Shown here piece after piece: positions 38,859 through 49,100 of a DNA stretch of 64,000 bases (position 1 is the first letter of the stretch; the number at the start of each line of letters is the position of its first letter). Source of the stretch: Nonomuraea spiralis. Lineage in GTDB: Bacteria; Actinomycetota; Actinomycetes; Streptosporangiales; Streptosporangiaceae. Under the pieces are notes generated by a model, which saw nothing but the letters and a program-made list of their open reading frames with translations, was not told where the DNA came from and ran no database searches. Location of the stretch: contig NZ_BMRC01000032.1 of the NCBI RefSeq assembly GCF_014648435.1, positions 39,465-103,464 on the forward strand. Reading direction: 5' to 3'. The translations under genes were made by a program, and so were the position numbers.

Positions 38859-39914
38859 ATGACCATGCGCTACCGCATACTCGGCGGCACCGGCATCGAG
38901 GTGAGCGTCCACTGCCTCGGCGCGATGATGTTCGGTTACGTCGGCAACCCCGACCACGACGACTGCGTACGCATCATCCACGCGGCCCTCGACCAGGGCG
39001 TCAACTTCGTGGACACGGCGGACATGTACTCCGCAGGCGAGTCCGAGGAGATCGTCGGCAAGGCGTTGAAGGGGCGCCGCGACGACGTCGTACTGGCCAC
39101 GAAGGTGCACTTCAGGATGGGTGAGGGGCCGAACAGGAGCGGCAACTCCCGGCTGTGGATCATGAAGGAGGTCGAGCAGAGCCTGCGGCGGCTCGGCACC
39201 GACTGGATCGACCTGTACCAGATCCACCGGCCCGACCACACGACCGACATCGAGGAGACGTTGTCGGCGCTGACCGACCTCGTGCGCCAGGGCAAGATCC
39301 GGGCGTTCGGCTGCTCGTCGTTCCCGACGGCGGAGATCGCGCAGGCTCAGCACGTCTCCGAGCGGCGGGCGCTGCACCGCTTCAGGACCGAGCAGCCGCC
39401 GTACTCGCTGCTCGCCCGCGGTGTCGAGAAGGACCTGCTGCCCTTGTGCCGTCAGTACGGCATGGGCGTCCTGACCTGGGGCCCGCTCGCCTCGGGTTTC
39501 CTGACCGGCCGCTACCGCAAGGGCGGCGCCATCGACCTGACCACCGGCCGGGCCGCGATCACGCCCCACCGCTTCGACCCGTCGATCCCGGAGAACGCCG
39601 CCAAGCTCGACGTCGTCGAGAAGCTGGTCGAGCTCGCCGGCGATCTCGGCTGCACGCTCCCCCAGCTCGCCGTGGCCTTCGTCGCGGCGCACCCGGCGGT
39701 CACCTCGGTGATCACCGGGCCGCGCACGATGGAACAGCTCGACGACCTGCTCAAGGGCGCCTCACTCACGCTCGACGACGCCGCGCTCGACCGGATCGAC
39801 GAGATCGTGCCGCCGGGGACCGACCTGTATCAGCCGAACGTGTGGCAACCGCAGGCGCTGGTCGATCCGGCCCTGCGCCGCCGTCCGCTCGCCGAGCGCG
39901 CCGCGGCCGGCTAG
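38859..39914 (+). CDS. Aldo/keto reductase
   Basis: NADPH-dependent oxidoreductase, 351 aa, (beta/alpha)8 barrel. The catalytic tetrad is complete: Asp52, Tyr57, Lys82 and His123 in NFVDTADMYSAG, LATKVHF and LYQIHRPD. Similar to the YajO/Tas-like AKR group acting on aldehydes and ketones. Start ATG 38859 gives a leaderless message from the MerR-type promoter, suggesting induction by a reactive or drug-like compound. Its stop overlaps the stop of the convergent patatin gene. Confidence 0.93.
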   Translation: MTMRYRILGGTGIEVSVHCLGAMMFGYVGNPDHDDCVRIIHAALDQGVNFVDTADMYSAGESEEIVGKALKGRRDDVVLATKVHFRMGEGPNRSGNSRLWIMKEVEQSLRRLGTDWIDLYQIHRPDHTTDIEETLSALTDLVRQGKIRAFGCSSFPTAEIAQAQHVSERRALHRFRTEQPPYSLLARGVEKDLLPLCRQYGMGVLTWGPLASGFLTGRYRKGGAIDLTTGRAAITPHRFDPSIPENAAKLDVVEKLVELAGDLGCTLPQLAVAFVAAHPAVTSVITGPRTMEQLDDLLKGASLTLDDAALDRIDEIVPPGTDLYQPNVWQPQALVDPALRRRPLAERAAAG

Positions 39915-40792
39915 GTCCACAGGCTGTGGACGACGGCGGCCACGCGCCGGCCCTGCTCGCGGCCGGCGTGGGCCGTCGGTGACCGTACGGAGGGGTCGAG
40001 CGGGTTGGGGCCCATGGCCGCGACGGCTCCTTCGTCCGGGCTGACGATCTCGACCGCGGAGCCCTGCCCGCGCAGCTGGGCCACCTCCTGTTCGAGCGAC
40101 GGCCAGGGGGAGGCCGGCGCGCCCGGCGGTTGCGGCGACACCACCAGGACCCGCTCGAAGCCCGCGGCCAGGTCCGCGTTGTCGCTGGAACGCACGCCGC
40201 CGTCGACGTAGCGGCGGCCCTCGATGGTGACCGGCGGCCAGATCCCCGGCACGGCACAACTGGCGGCCACCGCGTCCACGATGTCCACGCCGGACGCGCC
40301 GTCGAACAGGCGCGGCTCGCCGGTCTCCGCGTCCACCGCGACCAGTACGAGGGGGCGTACCGGCCAGCCGGCCTCCGGCAGGCGCGAGGCCACGGCCGCC
40401 CGCCGCTCCGCCTCGGCGACCGTGGGGGCCTTCAGCGCCCAGGCGCCGATGCGGCGGCGCAGCTCGGCATGGTCCCGGGCGCCCGCCAGGATCTCCTGGA
40501 GGGCGCCCGGGAAGGAGGCCACGTCGAACACCGCGGGGATCTCCCTGGCCTGCGACGCGGGATCGACCTGCCGCTGGAACAGCTCCTCGGTGGTCAGGCC
40601 GCTGCGCGCCTGAGCGCCGACCGCCGATCCGGCCGAGGTGCCCACGATCAGGTCGGCGTCCCGTACGTCGACGCCCTCGTCGGCCAGCCCGGCCAGCACG
40701 CCGGTCGCCCAGGCGATGCCGGCCACGCCGCCGCCGCCGATCACCAGGGCCCGCCCGCGGTCAGAAGCTTCAATTCTGTCCATGAGGCTCAT
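39911..40792 (-). CDS. Patatin-like phospholipase
   Basis: Serine lipid acyl hydrolase, 293 aa. Oxyanion glycine run GGGGVAGIAW, nucleophile elbow GTSAGSA, and the catalytic Asp in YVDGGVRSSDN. Start MSLMDRIEA at 40792 has GGGGAG just ahead; a second Met three codons later is possible. A much longer open frame upstream is only a shadow of the NmrA gene. It follows that gene by 50 bases on the same strand and overlaps the convergent aldo-keto reductase by three bases at the stops. No signal peptide, so it probably acts inside the cell. Confidence 0.88.
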   Translation of the reverse strand: MSLMDRIEASDRGRALVIGGGGVAGIAWATGVLAGLADEGVDVRDADLIVGTSAGSAVGAQARSGLTTEELFQRQVDPASQAREIPAVFDVASFPGALQEILAGARDHAELRRRIGAWALKAPTVAEAERRAAVASRLPEAGWPVRPLVLVAVDAETGEPRLFDGASGVDIVDAVAASCAVPGIWPPVTIEGRRYVDGGVRSSDNADLAAGFERVLVVSPQPPGAPASPWPSLEQEVAQLRGQGSAVEIVSPDEGAVAAMGPNPLDPSVRSPTAHAGREQGRRVAAVVHSLWT

Positions 40793-40842
40793 TTTCTCCC
40801 CATCAGCGACAAAGCGCGCGTCCCAGCAGGCATGCGCCGCCC

Positions 40843-41682
40843 TCAGCCGGCGAGGAAGTCGGCCGCGTGGTCGCGCGCCCACGAGCGGAACGTGCGCGCG
40901 GGCCGTCCCAGCAGCTCCTCGACGGTGCCGGTCACCCGTTCCGGGGTGTGCGTGAACGACTCCCACGCCCTGAGCCTGGCCTCGACGAACGCCGGGTTTC
41001 CCCAGGCGGCCGTCAACTGCTCGCGGGCGATCTCCGGCGGCAGGTCCTCCCAGCGCACCTCGCGGCCGATCGCCTCGCCGATCGTCCGCGCCAGCTCCTC
41101 CTGGGGGATCGACTCGGGGCCGGTGATCACGTATTTGGCGCCGTCGTGGCCGGGGGTGGTCAGCACGTGGGCGGCCACGTCCGCGATGTCCCGCTCGTGG
41201 ATCACCGACCGGGCGCCCTTGCCGTACGGCAGGCGTACCACTCCGGTCCGGATCTGCGGGGCCCAGGCCAGGGTGTTGGTCGCGAAGTCGATGGCCCGGA
41301 CGAACGTCCACCGCGTCCCGGACTTCCTGATCAGCCGTTCGATCTCCTGGTGGTAGATCGTGGCCGGCTCGCCGTCTGCCAGGTCGGCCACGTCCGCCGA
41401 CAGGTACGCCACCCGTTCGGCCCGCTCGGCCACCGTCGTCACCACACGGGGATCGACGGGGATGCCGGGCCACATCAGGTACACCCGGTCCACACCACGC
41501 AAAGCCTGCTCGACGGTGTCGAAGGAGGCCAGGTCGCCGCGTACGGGCTCGACCCCCTCGGGGAGCACCGCCCTGGCCGGGTCGCGGACCAGCGCCCGTA
41601 CCTCGTGTCCCGCCTCCGCCAGGGAAGAAACGACATGTCTGCCCACGTTGCCGGTCGCGCCGGTCACCAGAATTCCACTCAT
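40843..41682 (-). CDS. NmrA-family NAD(P)-binding protein
   Basis: 279 aa, Rossmann fold with GATGNVGRHVV at the N-terminus, then HEVRALVRDP and VRGDLASFDTVEQAL. No YxxxK catalytic pair in the usual SDR position, consistent with the NmrA/SDR_a5 group, which may act as redox sensors or as quinone or ketone reductases. It starts 10 bases downstream of a 7-12-7 inverted repeat likely to be its operator, and probably shares an mRNA with the patatin gene. Confidence 0.9.
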   Translation of the reverse strand: MSGILVTGATGNVGRHVVSSLAEAGHEVRALVRDPARAVLPEGVEPVRGDLASFDTVEQALRGVDRVYLMWPGIPVDPRVVTTVAERAERVAYLSADVADLADGEPATIYHQEIERLIRKSGTRWTFVRAIDFATNTLAWAPQIRTGVVRLPYGKGARSVIHERDIADVAAHVLTTPGHDGAKYVITGPESIPQEELARTIGEAIGREVRWEDLPPEIAREQLTAAWGNPAFVEARLRAWESFTHTPERVTGTVEELLGRPARTFRSWARDHAADFLAG

Positions 41683-41692
41683 GGGGGGAGCT

Positions 41693-41718
41693 TAGACCTC
41701 AATCGCAGTGTAGGTCTA
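41693..41718 (-). promoter_or_regulatory. Inverted-repeat operator upstream of the NmrA gene
   Basis: TAGACCT (41693-41699) and AGGTCTA (41712-41718) are perfect inverted copies with 12 bases between, immediately ahead of the minus-strand start at 41682. HxlR-type regulators often use such sites at NmrA/SDR genes. No regulator gene adjoins it. Confidence 0.5.
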
Positions 41719-41801
41719 TTCATTGAACCTTCTCCTCCGGGTGATTGTCCCTTCGATCCGGGTAGCGGGGGTCACGGTGATCGCGCTTCAAGGGATGCGA
41801 G

Positions 41802-41824
41802 GGGCCCGGCTCCCAGCCGGGCCC
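41802..41824. terminator. GC-rich hairpin in the NmrA/response-regulator intergenic region
   Basis: GGGCCCGGCT (41802-41811) and AGCCGGGCCC (41815-41824) form a perfect 10-bp stem with a 3-base loop. It lies in the 255-base gap between two divergently transcribed genes, where no transcript is expected to end, so it may belong to the response-regulator leader. Confidence 0.4.
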
Positions 41825-41937
41825 TTCCGCTGTTCCGGCGCTTCCGGCTGATCCCTGACCGCTGTTTCACCGGCCTCACATCCGATTCACAAGCGGTCCT
41901 CAGACAAACCTCATGCACGCCCGGCATCGTCACGGGT

Positions 41938-42633
41938 ATGCCTCCGACCAGTCCGACCGCCGCCCCGGCCCTCACGTCCCGACCCGCGCGCGGCTCGTAC
42001 GCCGTCCTCGTCGTGGACGAGCCCCCGCTCGGCGAGCACCTCTCCCGTGCGGCGGGCCGCTGGGACGTGCGCTGCCTGCGCGGCGGCGAGGCGGTCAAGG
42101 CGGTACGGGGGTTCCGTCCCGACGCGATCGTCCTGGATGTCACGCGCGGCGGCCGGCTCCTGCCCCGGCTGCGGGCCGTGCTGCCCGGCGTGCCGATCCT
42201 CTTCCTGACCGCGCTGGACTCCCTGCGCGACCGGCCGGCCGGGCTGCGCGCGGGCGCCGACGACTACGTGACCAGGCCGTTCAGCGTGGACGAGGTCGTG
42301 ATCAGGCTGCGCGGCCTGCTGCGCGACGCGGGTGCCGCGCTCGCCGTCGGCGACCTCACCCTGGACCAGGAGACCCACGAGGTACGGCGGGCCGGCCAGG
42401 AGATCAGGCTGACCCCGACCGAGTTCGAGCTGCTGCGGCTCCTCATGCGCCATCCCGGGCGGGCGCTCAGCAAGGCGCAGATCCTCGACCGCGTGTGGGC
42501 CTACGACTTCGCCGGCCAGGGCAACATCGTCGAGCTGTACATCTCCTACCTGCGCCGGAAGATCGACGCGGACCGCCGTCCGATGATCCACACCCTGCGC
42601 GGCGTCGGCTACGTGCTCAGACCGGCCGCGTGA
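41938..42633 (+). CDS. OmpR/PhoB-type response regulator (orphan)
   Basis: 231 aa: receiver domain (about 22-135) and winged-helix output domain (about 140-230, LTPTEFELLRLLMRHPGRALSKAQ ends at the recognition segment). The phosphoacceptor is Asp67 (IVLDV) and the switch Thr is Thr91 (FLTAL). The conserved Lys of the KP motif is replaced by Arg113 (DDYVTRPFS), a known but uncommon change that can alter phosphorylation. The long open frame upstream is antisense to the NmrA gene; ATG 41938 fits the family N-terminus. No histidine kinase follows, unlike most OmpR-type regulators. An FMN reductase and an ABC exporter lie downstream. Confidence 0.88.
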   Translation: MPPTSPTAAPALTSRPARGSYAVLVVDEPPLGEHLSRAAGRWDVRCLRGGEAVKAVRGFRPDAIVLDVTRGGRLLPRLRAVLPGVPILFLTALDSLRDRPAGLRAGADDYVTRPFSVDEVVIRLRGLLRDAGAALAVGDLTLDQETHEVRRAGQEIRLTPTEFELLRLLMRHPGRALSKAQILDRVWAYDFAGQGNIVELYISYLRRKIDADRRPMIHTLRGVGYVLRPAA

Positions 42634-42638
42634 CGACC

Positions 42639-42665
42639 GGCCCGCTAGATCTCATCTAGCGGGCC
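42639..42665 (+). terminator. Perfect hairpin after the response regulator
   Basis: GGCCCGCTAGAT (42639-42650) pairs with ATCTAGCGGGCC (42654-42665) around CTC. It starts six bases after the stop. A further TCTAGCG at 42667-42673 means the site could alternatively be a regulator-binding dyad ahead of the FMN reductase gene. Confidence 0.55.
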
Positions 42666-42722
42666 GTCTAGCGCCTCCTGGGTGAGCGCCCGCAACGGGC
42701 GGCACTGCGAGGGAGGCGGACG

Positions 42723-43319
42723 ATGACCAGCAATGACGACACCGTCGGTGGACACTCCGTGCCGCTCCGCCTCGCGGTGATCATCGGAAGCACCCGCGTC
42801 GGGCGGGTGGGCGAGAAGGTGGCGAGCTGGTTCGCCGGCCGGGCGCGCGCCCGGCCCGACCTCGCGGTCGACGTCCTCGACCTGGCCGACTACGCCTTCC
42901 CCGGCTGCTACCCCGAGCAGAGCACCCCCGCGATGCGCAGCTTCACGGCGGCGATCGGCGAGGCCGACGCCTTCGCCGTCGTCACCCCCGAGTACAACCG
43001 CAGCTTCCCGGCCTCGCTCAAGCAGGCGATCGACTACGCCTACGACGAGTGGCAGGCCAAACCGGTCGGCTTCGTGGCCTACGGCTCGGGGTCCTCCGGC
43101 CTCTACGCGGTCGAGCAGCTCCGCACGGTCTTCTCCGCCCTGCACGTCGTGACGATGCGCGACTGCGTCGGCCTCGACCTGCTCGGCGCGGACGTCGGCG
43201 GCGGCGAGCCGTACGACACCGACGACCGCGTGCGCGCGGTCGCGGCCCTGCTCGACCAGCTCACCTGGTGGGGCCGGGCGTTGCGCGACGCCCGGCGTGC
43301 CCAGCCCTACTGCTCATGA
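42723..43319 (+). CDS. NADPH-dependent FMN reductase family protein
   Basis: 198 aa, flavodoxin-like fold. LRLAVIIGSTRVGRVGEKVASW is the phosphate-binding start and VVTPEYNRSFPASLKQAIDY the conserved FMN-binding loop of the NADPH_red family. Reduces FMN or quinones, or supplies reduced flavin to monooxygenases; the partner is not evident. It lies 11 bases before the exporter ATPase gene, so the three genes likely form one operon. Confidence 0.9.
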   Translation: MTSNDDTVGGHSVPLRLAVIIGSTRVGRVGEKVASWFAGRARARPDLAVDVLDLADYAFPGCYPEQSTPAMRSFTAAIGEADAFAVVTPEYNRSFPASLKQAIDYAYDEWQAKPVGFVAYGSGSSGLYAVEQLRTVFSALHVVTMRDCVGLDLLGADVGGGEPYDTDDRVRAVAALLDQLTWWGRALRDARRAQPYCS

Positions 43320-43330
43320 GAGGAACACCC

Positions 43331-44319
<989 letters not shown>

Positions 44320-44323
<4 letters not shown>

Positions 44324-45162
44324 GCACCACGACCGAGACCGCGACGACCTACTCCCCCGCCGCCGACGTGCTCGGCACCGTCCTGGCCCCCGGGGCGAAG
44401 CCGCCTCGTCCGAGCGCGTGGTCGGCGTCGGTCACGTTCGGCTGGCGGGCCATCCTGAAGATCAAGCACGTGCCCGAGCAGCTCTTCGACGTGACCGCGT
44501 TCCCGCTCATGATGACGTTGATGTTCACGTACCTGTTCGGTGGCGCGCTGGCCGGCTCACCGACCGACTACCTGCAGTTCCTGCTTCCCGGCATCATGGT
44601 CAGCAGCGTCGTGATGATCACCATGTACACCGGGGTCGAGGTCAACAAGGACATCGAGAAGGGCGTCTTCGACCGGTTCCGCACCCTGCCGATCTGGCGT
44701 CCCTCGACCATGGTGGGCTACCTGCTCGGCGACATCCTCCGCTACACCATGGCCTCGACGGTCATCCTCGCCGTGGGCCTGGTCCTGGGCTTCCGTCCGC
44801 AGGGCGGGGTCACGGGCGTACTGGCCGGGATCGTGTTGCTGCTCGGGTTCTCCTTCGCCTTTTCCTGGGTGTGGACGATGTTCGGCCTGCTCATGCGGAG
44901 CGAGAAGTCGGTGATGGGGGTCAGCATGCTGGTCCTGTTCCCCCTGACCTTCCTGAGCAACGTCTACGTCGACCCGGCGACGATGCCCGGCTGGCTGCAG
45001 GTGTTCGTCAACGTCAACCCGATCACCCGCCTGGTGGCCGCCGTCCGCTCCCTGATGGCGGGCACCCCGGACGTGGGCGAGCTGACCTGGGTCCTGGTCT
45101 CCTCGGTCGTCCTCATCGCCGTCTTCGGCACCCTGACCATGCGCCTCTACAACCGCAAGTGA
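44320..45162 (+). CDS. DrrB-type ABC exporter permease
   Basis: 280 aa, ABC-2 membrane protein with about six helices after a cytoplasmic N-terminus of some 45 residues. The family segments LPGIMVSSVVMITMYTGVEV and DIEKGVFDRFRTLPIWRPS are present, and TFLSNVYVDPATMPGWLQVF is the ABC-2 signature of DrrB proteins. Translationally coupled to the ATPase gene. A very strong hairpin terminator follows. Confidence 0.93.
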
Positions 45163-45184
45163 CCCCGACCTGCGACCCACCCCC

Positions 45185-45230
45185 GCGGAGCGGACGCGAA
45201 GAAGGCCCCGGCCCTTCGCGTCCGCTCCGC
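45185..45230. terminator. Long-stem terminator between convergent genes
   Basis: A perfect 17-bp stem (45185-45201 with 45214-45230, GCGGAGCGGACGCGAAG on the left) surrounds a 12-base loop. It separates the exporter genes from the minus-strand lipoprotein remnant and can act in both directions. Confidence 0.8.
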
Positions 45231-45252
45231 TCGTGTGCGGGCCTTCGCCGGG

Positions 45253-45575
45253 TCAGCAGAAGTGCTGGGCGCGGGTGGCGAACTCGGTGGTGGAGAGGAG
45301 GACGTCGTGACCGTGCGGCTCCGGCTCCCGGTACTCCGTGATGATCACGCGCCCCGGCCGGACGTTCTTCCTGCTCTCCCCGGTGAAGACCACGTCATAG
45401 AGGCGTACGTTCCGCTTCGCGTCGTACGCGGCCGTCCGCACCACGCGAAGACCAGGGTCAGCCTGCCCTCGGCGTTGACCGTGACTCCGGTCATGCCCCC
45501 GGAGCTCGGGGTGGTCGGGAACGGCAGGCATCCGGTCGCGGCGGCGAGTGCGAGGACGGCGAGCACCCTCCGCAC
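45253..45575 (-). pseudogene. Small secreted lipoprotein gene with an internal frameshift
   Basis: From GTG 45575 the frame encodes a lipoprotein signal (VLAVLALAAATGC) and then GMTGVTVNAEGRLTLVFAWCGR. Soon after, third-position GC falls and the frame soon ends in a stop at 45345. In the neighbouring frame a continuation with good codon bias runs on to a stop at 45253 (AAYDAKRNVRLYDVVFTGES, ending ATRAQHFC). One inserted or lost base near 45435-45445 would join the two into a product of about 107 residues. It is either a recent pseudogene or a sequencing error. Function unknown. Confidence 0.65.
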
Positions 45576-45605
45576 CGCGCGGCTCCCGATCGCCCCACGG
45601 GTTCG

Positions 45606-45929
45606 TTACGAGGTGTGCCGGTCCGGGTGTTCGTCGTCGACGCATCTGCACGGTACGGCCATCAGGGTGCCGGCCGCCCGGTCCACGTGCATCACCCGTC
45701 CCGCGCCCAGGCAGATGCGGCAGCCGAGCACGTCGGCGATCCAGTTGTCCTGCCACACCTGGTGCTTCCAGCCCGGAGGCGGGCTGTCCGGCGGCTCGCC
45801 GTGCGCGGCGGCCTCGTTCCGGCTGCTGACGTGGCCCAGGCCGGCGCAGAACCGGCAGGCGAAGAACAGGTCGCCGAATCGCAGGCCGCGACGGCCCTGG
45901 CAGTCGGGGCAGGTGATGCGATCGCTCAC
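45606..45929 (-). CDS. DnaJ-type zinc-finger-like protein
   Basis: 107 aa with four Cys pairs in the DnaJ CxxCxGxG style: CPDCQGRRG, CRFCAGLG, CRICLGAG and a final CRC. No J-domain or membrane segment. The start is GTG 45929 (MSDRITCPDCQ), lying in a GTGA overlap with the stop of a 48-codon gene upstream. Probably a small zinc protein that binds unfolded polypeptide or nucleic acid; the specific role is unknown. Confidence 0.75.
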   Translation of the reverse strand: MSDRITCPDCQGRRGLRFGDLFFACRFCAGLGHVSSRNEAAAHGEPPDSPPPGWKHQVWQDNWIADVLGCRICLGAGRVMHVDRAAGTLMAVPCRCVDDEHPDRHTS

Positions 45930-46072
45930 TTTCGCCCCGTCCCGCCGCGCGACTCGTACGACGTCCACGCGGCCCGCCGTTCGCGGTCGCCGTTCCGGTG
46001 GATGCGTTCGCCGTCGGCGCCCGTGCGGGTGACGCAGAGGGGGGCCTCGTTCTGGTCGTCGTCCTTGGCCAT
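45926..46072 (-). CDS. 48-residue small protein, coupled to the zinc-finger gene
   Basis: A short frame from ATG 46072 to TGA at 45926 encodes 48 residues (starts MAKDDDQNEAPLCVTRTGAD, ends GGTGRK). It is hydrophilic, strongly charged and without a known family. Evidence that it is real: consistent high third-position GC, a 4-base GTGA overlap with the downstream start, and a -10-like TACCGT seven bases ahead of the ATG, which suggests a leaderless mRNA. It would be missed by length-limited gene finding. Confidence 0.55.
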   Translation of the reverse strand: MAKDDDQNEAPLCVTRTGADGERIHRNGDRERRAAWTSYESRGGTGRK

Positions 46073-46162
46073 GCCCGGGACGGTACGCCGATCACGGATG
46101 GTATGTCTCTAGCCTGCGCAGAGTGATGAGTGTCTCCTGTGTTGCCAGACGCCGGAGCCGGG

Positions 46163-49100
46163 TCACAGGCGCCAGGTGATGGCCTCGGTGGGCTGGTAGC
46201 GGCAGGCGGCGCCGGTGGAGACGGTGGCGCGGAGGTGGGCGGCCAGCTCGGGGTGGGTCTGGGTGAGTTTGCGGAGGGTGTCGCGGATCCTGGCCGTCAC
46301 CGTCTTGCGGGCGCGTTCGGCTTCGTCGCCGAGGCGTCGGGAGCGGCCTCCCAGGCCGGCGGCGGTGCGCAGTTCATCCAGCAGGGCGGCTCGTTCGCGG
46401 TCGTAGTCGGCCGCGCGGTCGTCGTCGCCGCGTTCGGTCGCACGGTCGATCTCCTCGTCGAGGAGGGACAGGCGGTGGCGGTAACGCGCCTTGGCCTCCT
46501 CGTCCAGCACGGCGTCGCCGCCCATCTGGCGGGCGGCCAGCACCACGTCGCCGCCCTCGGGGGCGAGCAGGTGTACGGCGGGGATGTCGGCGCCGGGGTG
46601 GCTGAGCAGGTTGTGGAGGTCGCGCAGGCCCTTGGCGTCGGGCATGTGGGCCACCCGGCCGGCGAACCCGAGGGTCCAGACCTCGCCGTCCTTCCGGAAA
46701 TCGCCTGACATCGGACCGCCCTCATGCGCTGTGCCACCTCTCGCGTCGCCCTGCCCGGACGGCTTTCCGGGGCCGCGGGCCGGGGGCGAGAGGCGTACAG
46801 AGGGCGGCCCGAGGCGGCCGGCCACGGCGGCGTCGCGACCCCCGGCAGCGGCACCGCCATCGGGGCGGGCAGCCTCGTCGGCCTCAGGACCGTCACCAGG
46901 TGCGGCGGAGAGGGTTTGGCGGTCGGTGGACGGCTGCGGGAGGGAGTCGAGGACGTGGAGCATGCCCAGTTCGGTCGCCTCGCGGCGGACCTCCGCCAGC
47001 AGGGAGGCGGCCCGGCCGTGATCGCCGGGGGCGGCGCGGCCCAGGAGGGCCTCGGCCAGGTGGGCGCGGGCCAGGACCGACCACGGGCGGGCACGCATGC
47101 GGTCGGCCGACCGGTACGCCTGCGTGAACCCCTCGACCGCCTCCTCCCACCGGCCCTCGGCCAGGTCGAGCAGCGCGATCCACAGGTCGTAAGGCCCGCT
47201 GATGTCCCACCCGTAGTAGGACACCACCCACAGCCCCCGGTACGGCAGCAGCGCGGCCCGCGCCCGCCCGGCCAGCTCCGGGTCACGGGTGGCGGCGGCC
47301 AGCTCGGCCTGGAAGCGCAACCACAGCGGCTCGGTCATGCGCTCGGCCGGCTCGCCGGACTCGTGGTGGCGCAGCGCGGTGCCGACGTCGCCCGCCTGGA
47401 GGGCGGTCAGCGCCTCCAGCAGGCCCCGGTCGGGGTGGCTGCTGGACCTGAGCCTGCGCAGGACGTCTTCCTGCTCCTCCACCTTGCCCTGGAGCCAGAA
47501 GATCGCCCAGCGGTGGTGTTCGAGCATGACGTCGAAGTCCTGGTGGGTGCGGTCGAGCGACAGCCCGGCCATCAGCTCCTCGGCCTCGGCGAAGCGGCCG
47601 CCGAGCGCGGCGACGATGCTGGCGTCGACGGACGTGGTCAGGTTGAGGTGGGCGTCGTCGGTGTCGCGGCCCCTGGCGGCGTAGTCGTGGAACTGGGCGA
47701 GGTAGCGCGGGTCGCCCTCCTCGATCATGGCCACCCAGCGCAGGGCGGACGCGTAGTGTTCGAGGTCGTGGTCGGAGGTGCGCCGGGCGACGTCGAGCAG
47801 CTCGCCGGTCAGGGCCACGCGCTCGCCCGCGGTGCCGGGGCCCCAGATGATGTCGTGGTGGACCCACAGGCTGAAGGTCAGGGCGTCGTCGTCGCCGCCC
47901 TTGCGGGCTTGGGCGGCGAGGTGGAAGACCAGGTCGCTGGCCAGGCGGTCGTCGGGTACTGGATGGCCGACGAGCTCGCGGTGGGCCCGGCGCAGCCGGG
48001 CGAGTGACTTCTCCTGGCCGTACTGGGAGCGGAAGACCAGCGCGACGCGGGCGCTCAGCTCGGGGTCGTCGAGGCCGGCGGCGAGCGAGCCGGCCTCCTC
48101 GAAGAGGCCGCGCGCCTCGTCGGGCGCGCCGCGGTGGCGCAGCTCCCGGCCGAGCTCCAGGCAGATCAGCGCGCGGCGGCGGGGGCCGGCCGCGGCGCTC
48201 ACCTCGTAAGCGCGGCGCAGATGGCCGAGCTCCTCCTCGCTGGCGAGGCGGCCGCGGGCGGCGCGGGCGGCGGCGTGGAGGAGGTCGATCGCGCGCTCGG
48301 GGGCGACGCGGTCGCCGGCGAGGTAGGCGTGTCCGGCCAGGTCGCTCGGCAACACCCGGCGGGCCAGGTCAGGGGTGCCGTCGAGGGCGCGCACCACGGC
48401 GGCGTGCAGGTCGCGTACGTCGGCGACGGCGTCGTAGAGGGTCTCGCGGACGAGGTCGTGGGCGAAGGCGAACCGGCCGCCGCCCTTGGTCACCACCAGT
48501 TTGGCGATCACGGCGAGCTCAAGGAGGCGATCGACGTGCGCGACGGGGGCGGCGACGGTGGCGGCCAGCACCTGGCGGTGGAACTCGCGCCCGAGCACGG
48601 CCGCGGCGGGCAGCAGCTCCGACACCGGACGCGGCAGCAGGGACAGGCGGCGCAGCAGCGCGTCGCGGACGCCGGGCGCGACGGCCGTGGCCGAGCCGCC
48701 GCTGCGCCACAACCGGGCCGTCTGCTCGACGAAGAACGGGTTTCCGCCCGTACGCACGTGGACCTCGGCCACCAGGTCGGCGGGCGGGTCGTGGCCGGCG
48801 GTGCGGGCCATGAGGGCGCCGACGCCGGCCTGGTCGAGGCCGGTGAGCGTGATGGAGGTGGCCTTGGCGACCAGCGGCGACAGCAGGTCGCGCAGCGGGT
48901 GGTCGACCGGCTCGACCTCGGCGTCGCGGTAGGTGCCGATGAGCAGCAGGCGCTCGAACCAGGTCTGCCGGGCCGCGAACTCCAGCAGCCTGAGCGAGGC
49001 GGGGTCGGCCGCGTGGAGGTCGTCGATGACGATCACGAGCGGGTGGTGCTGCGTGAGGGCGACCAGGGCGGTGGTGACCGCGTCGTAGATCTGGAACGCG

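Noticed and set aside
39911..41473. 520-codon reading of the patatin gene
   Set aside because: The first 226 codons are a shadow of the NmrA gene. The patatin fold begins at 40792 with a ribosome site.
46713..46810. Possible start of a separate gene at the Met of the C-terminal module of the AAA regulator
   Set aside because: The frame runs without a break from the ATPase/TPR part, and the Pro/Gly linker is ordinary. One protein is simpler, although a lost stop between two ancestral genes cannot be excluded.
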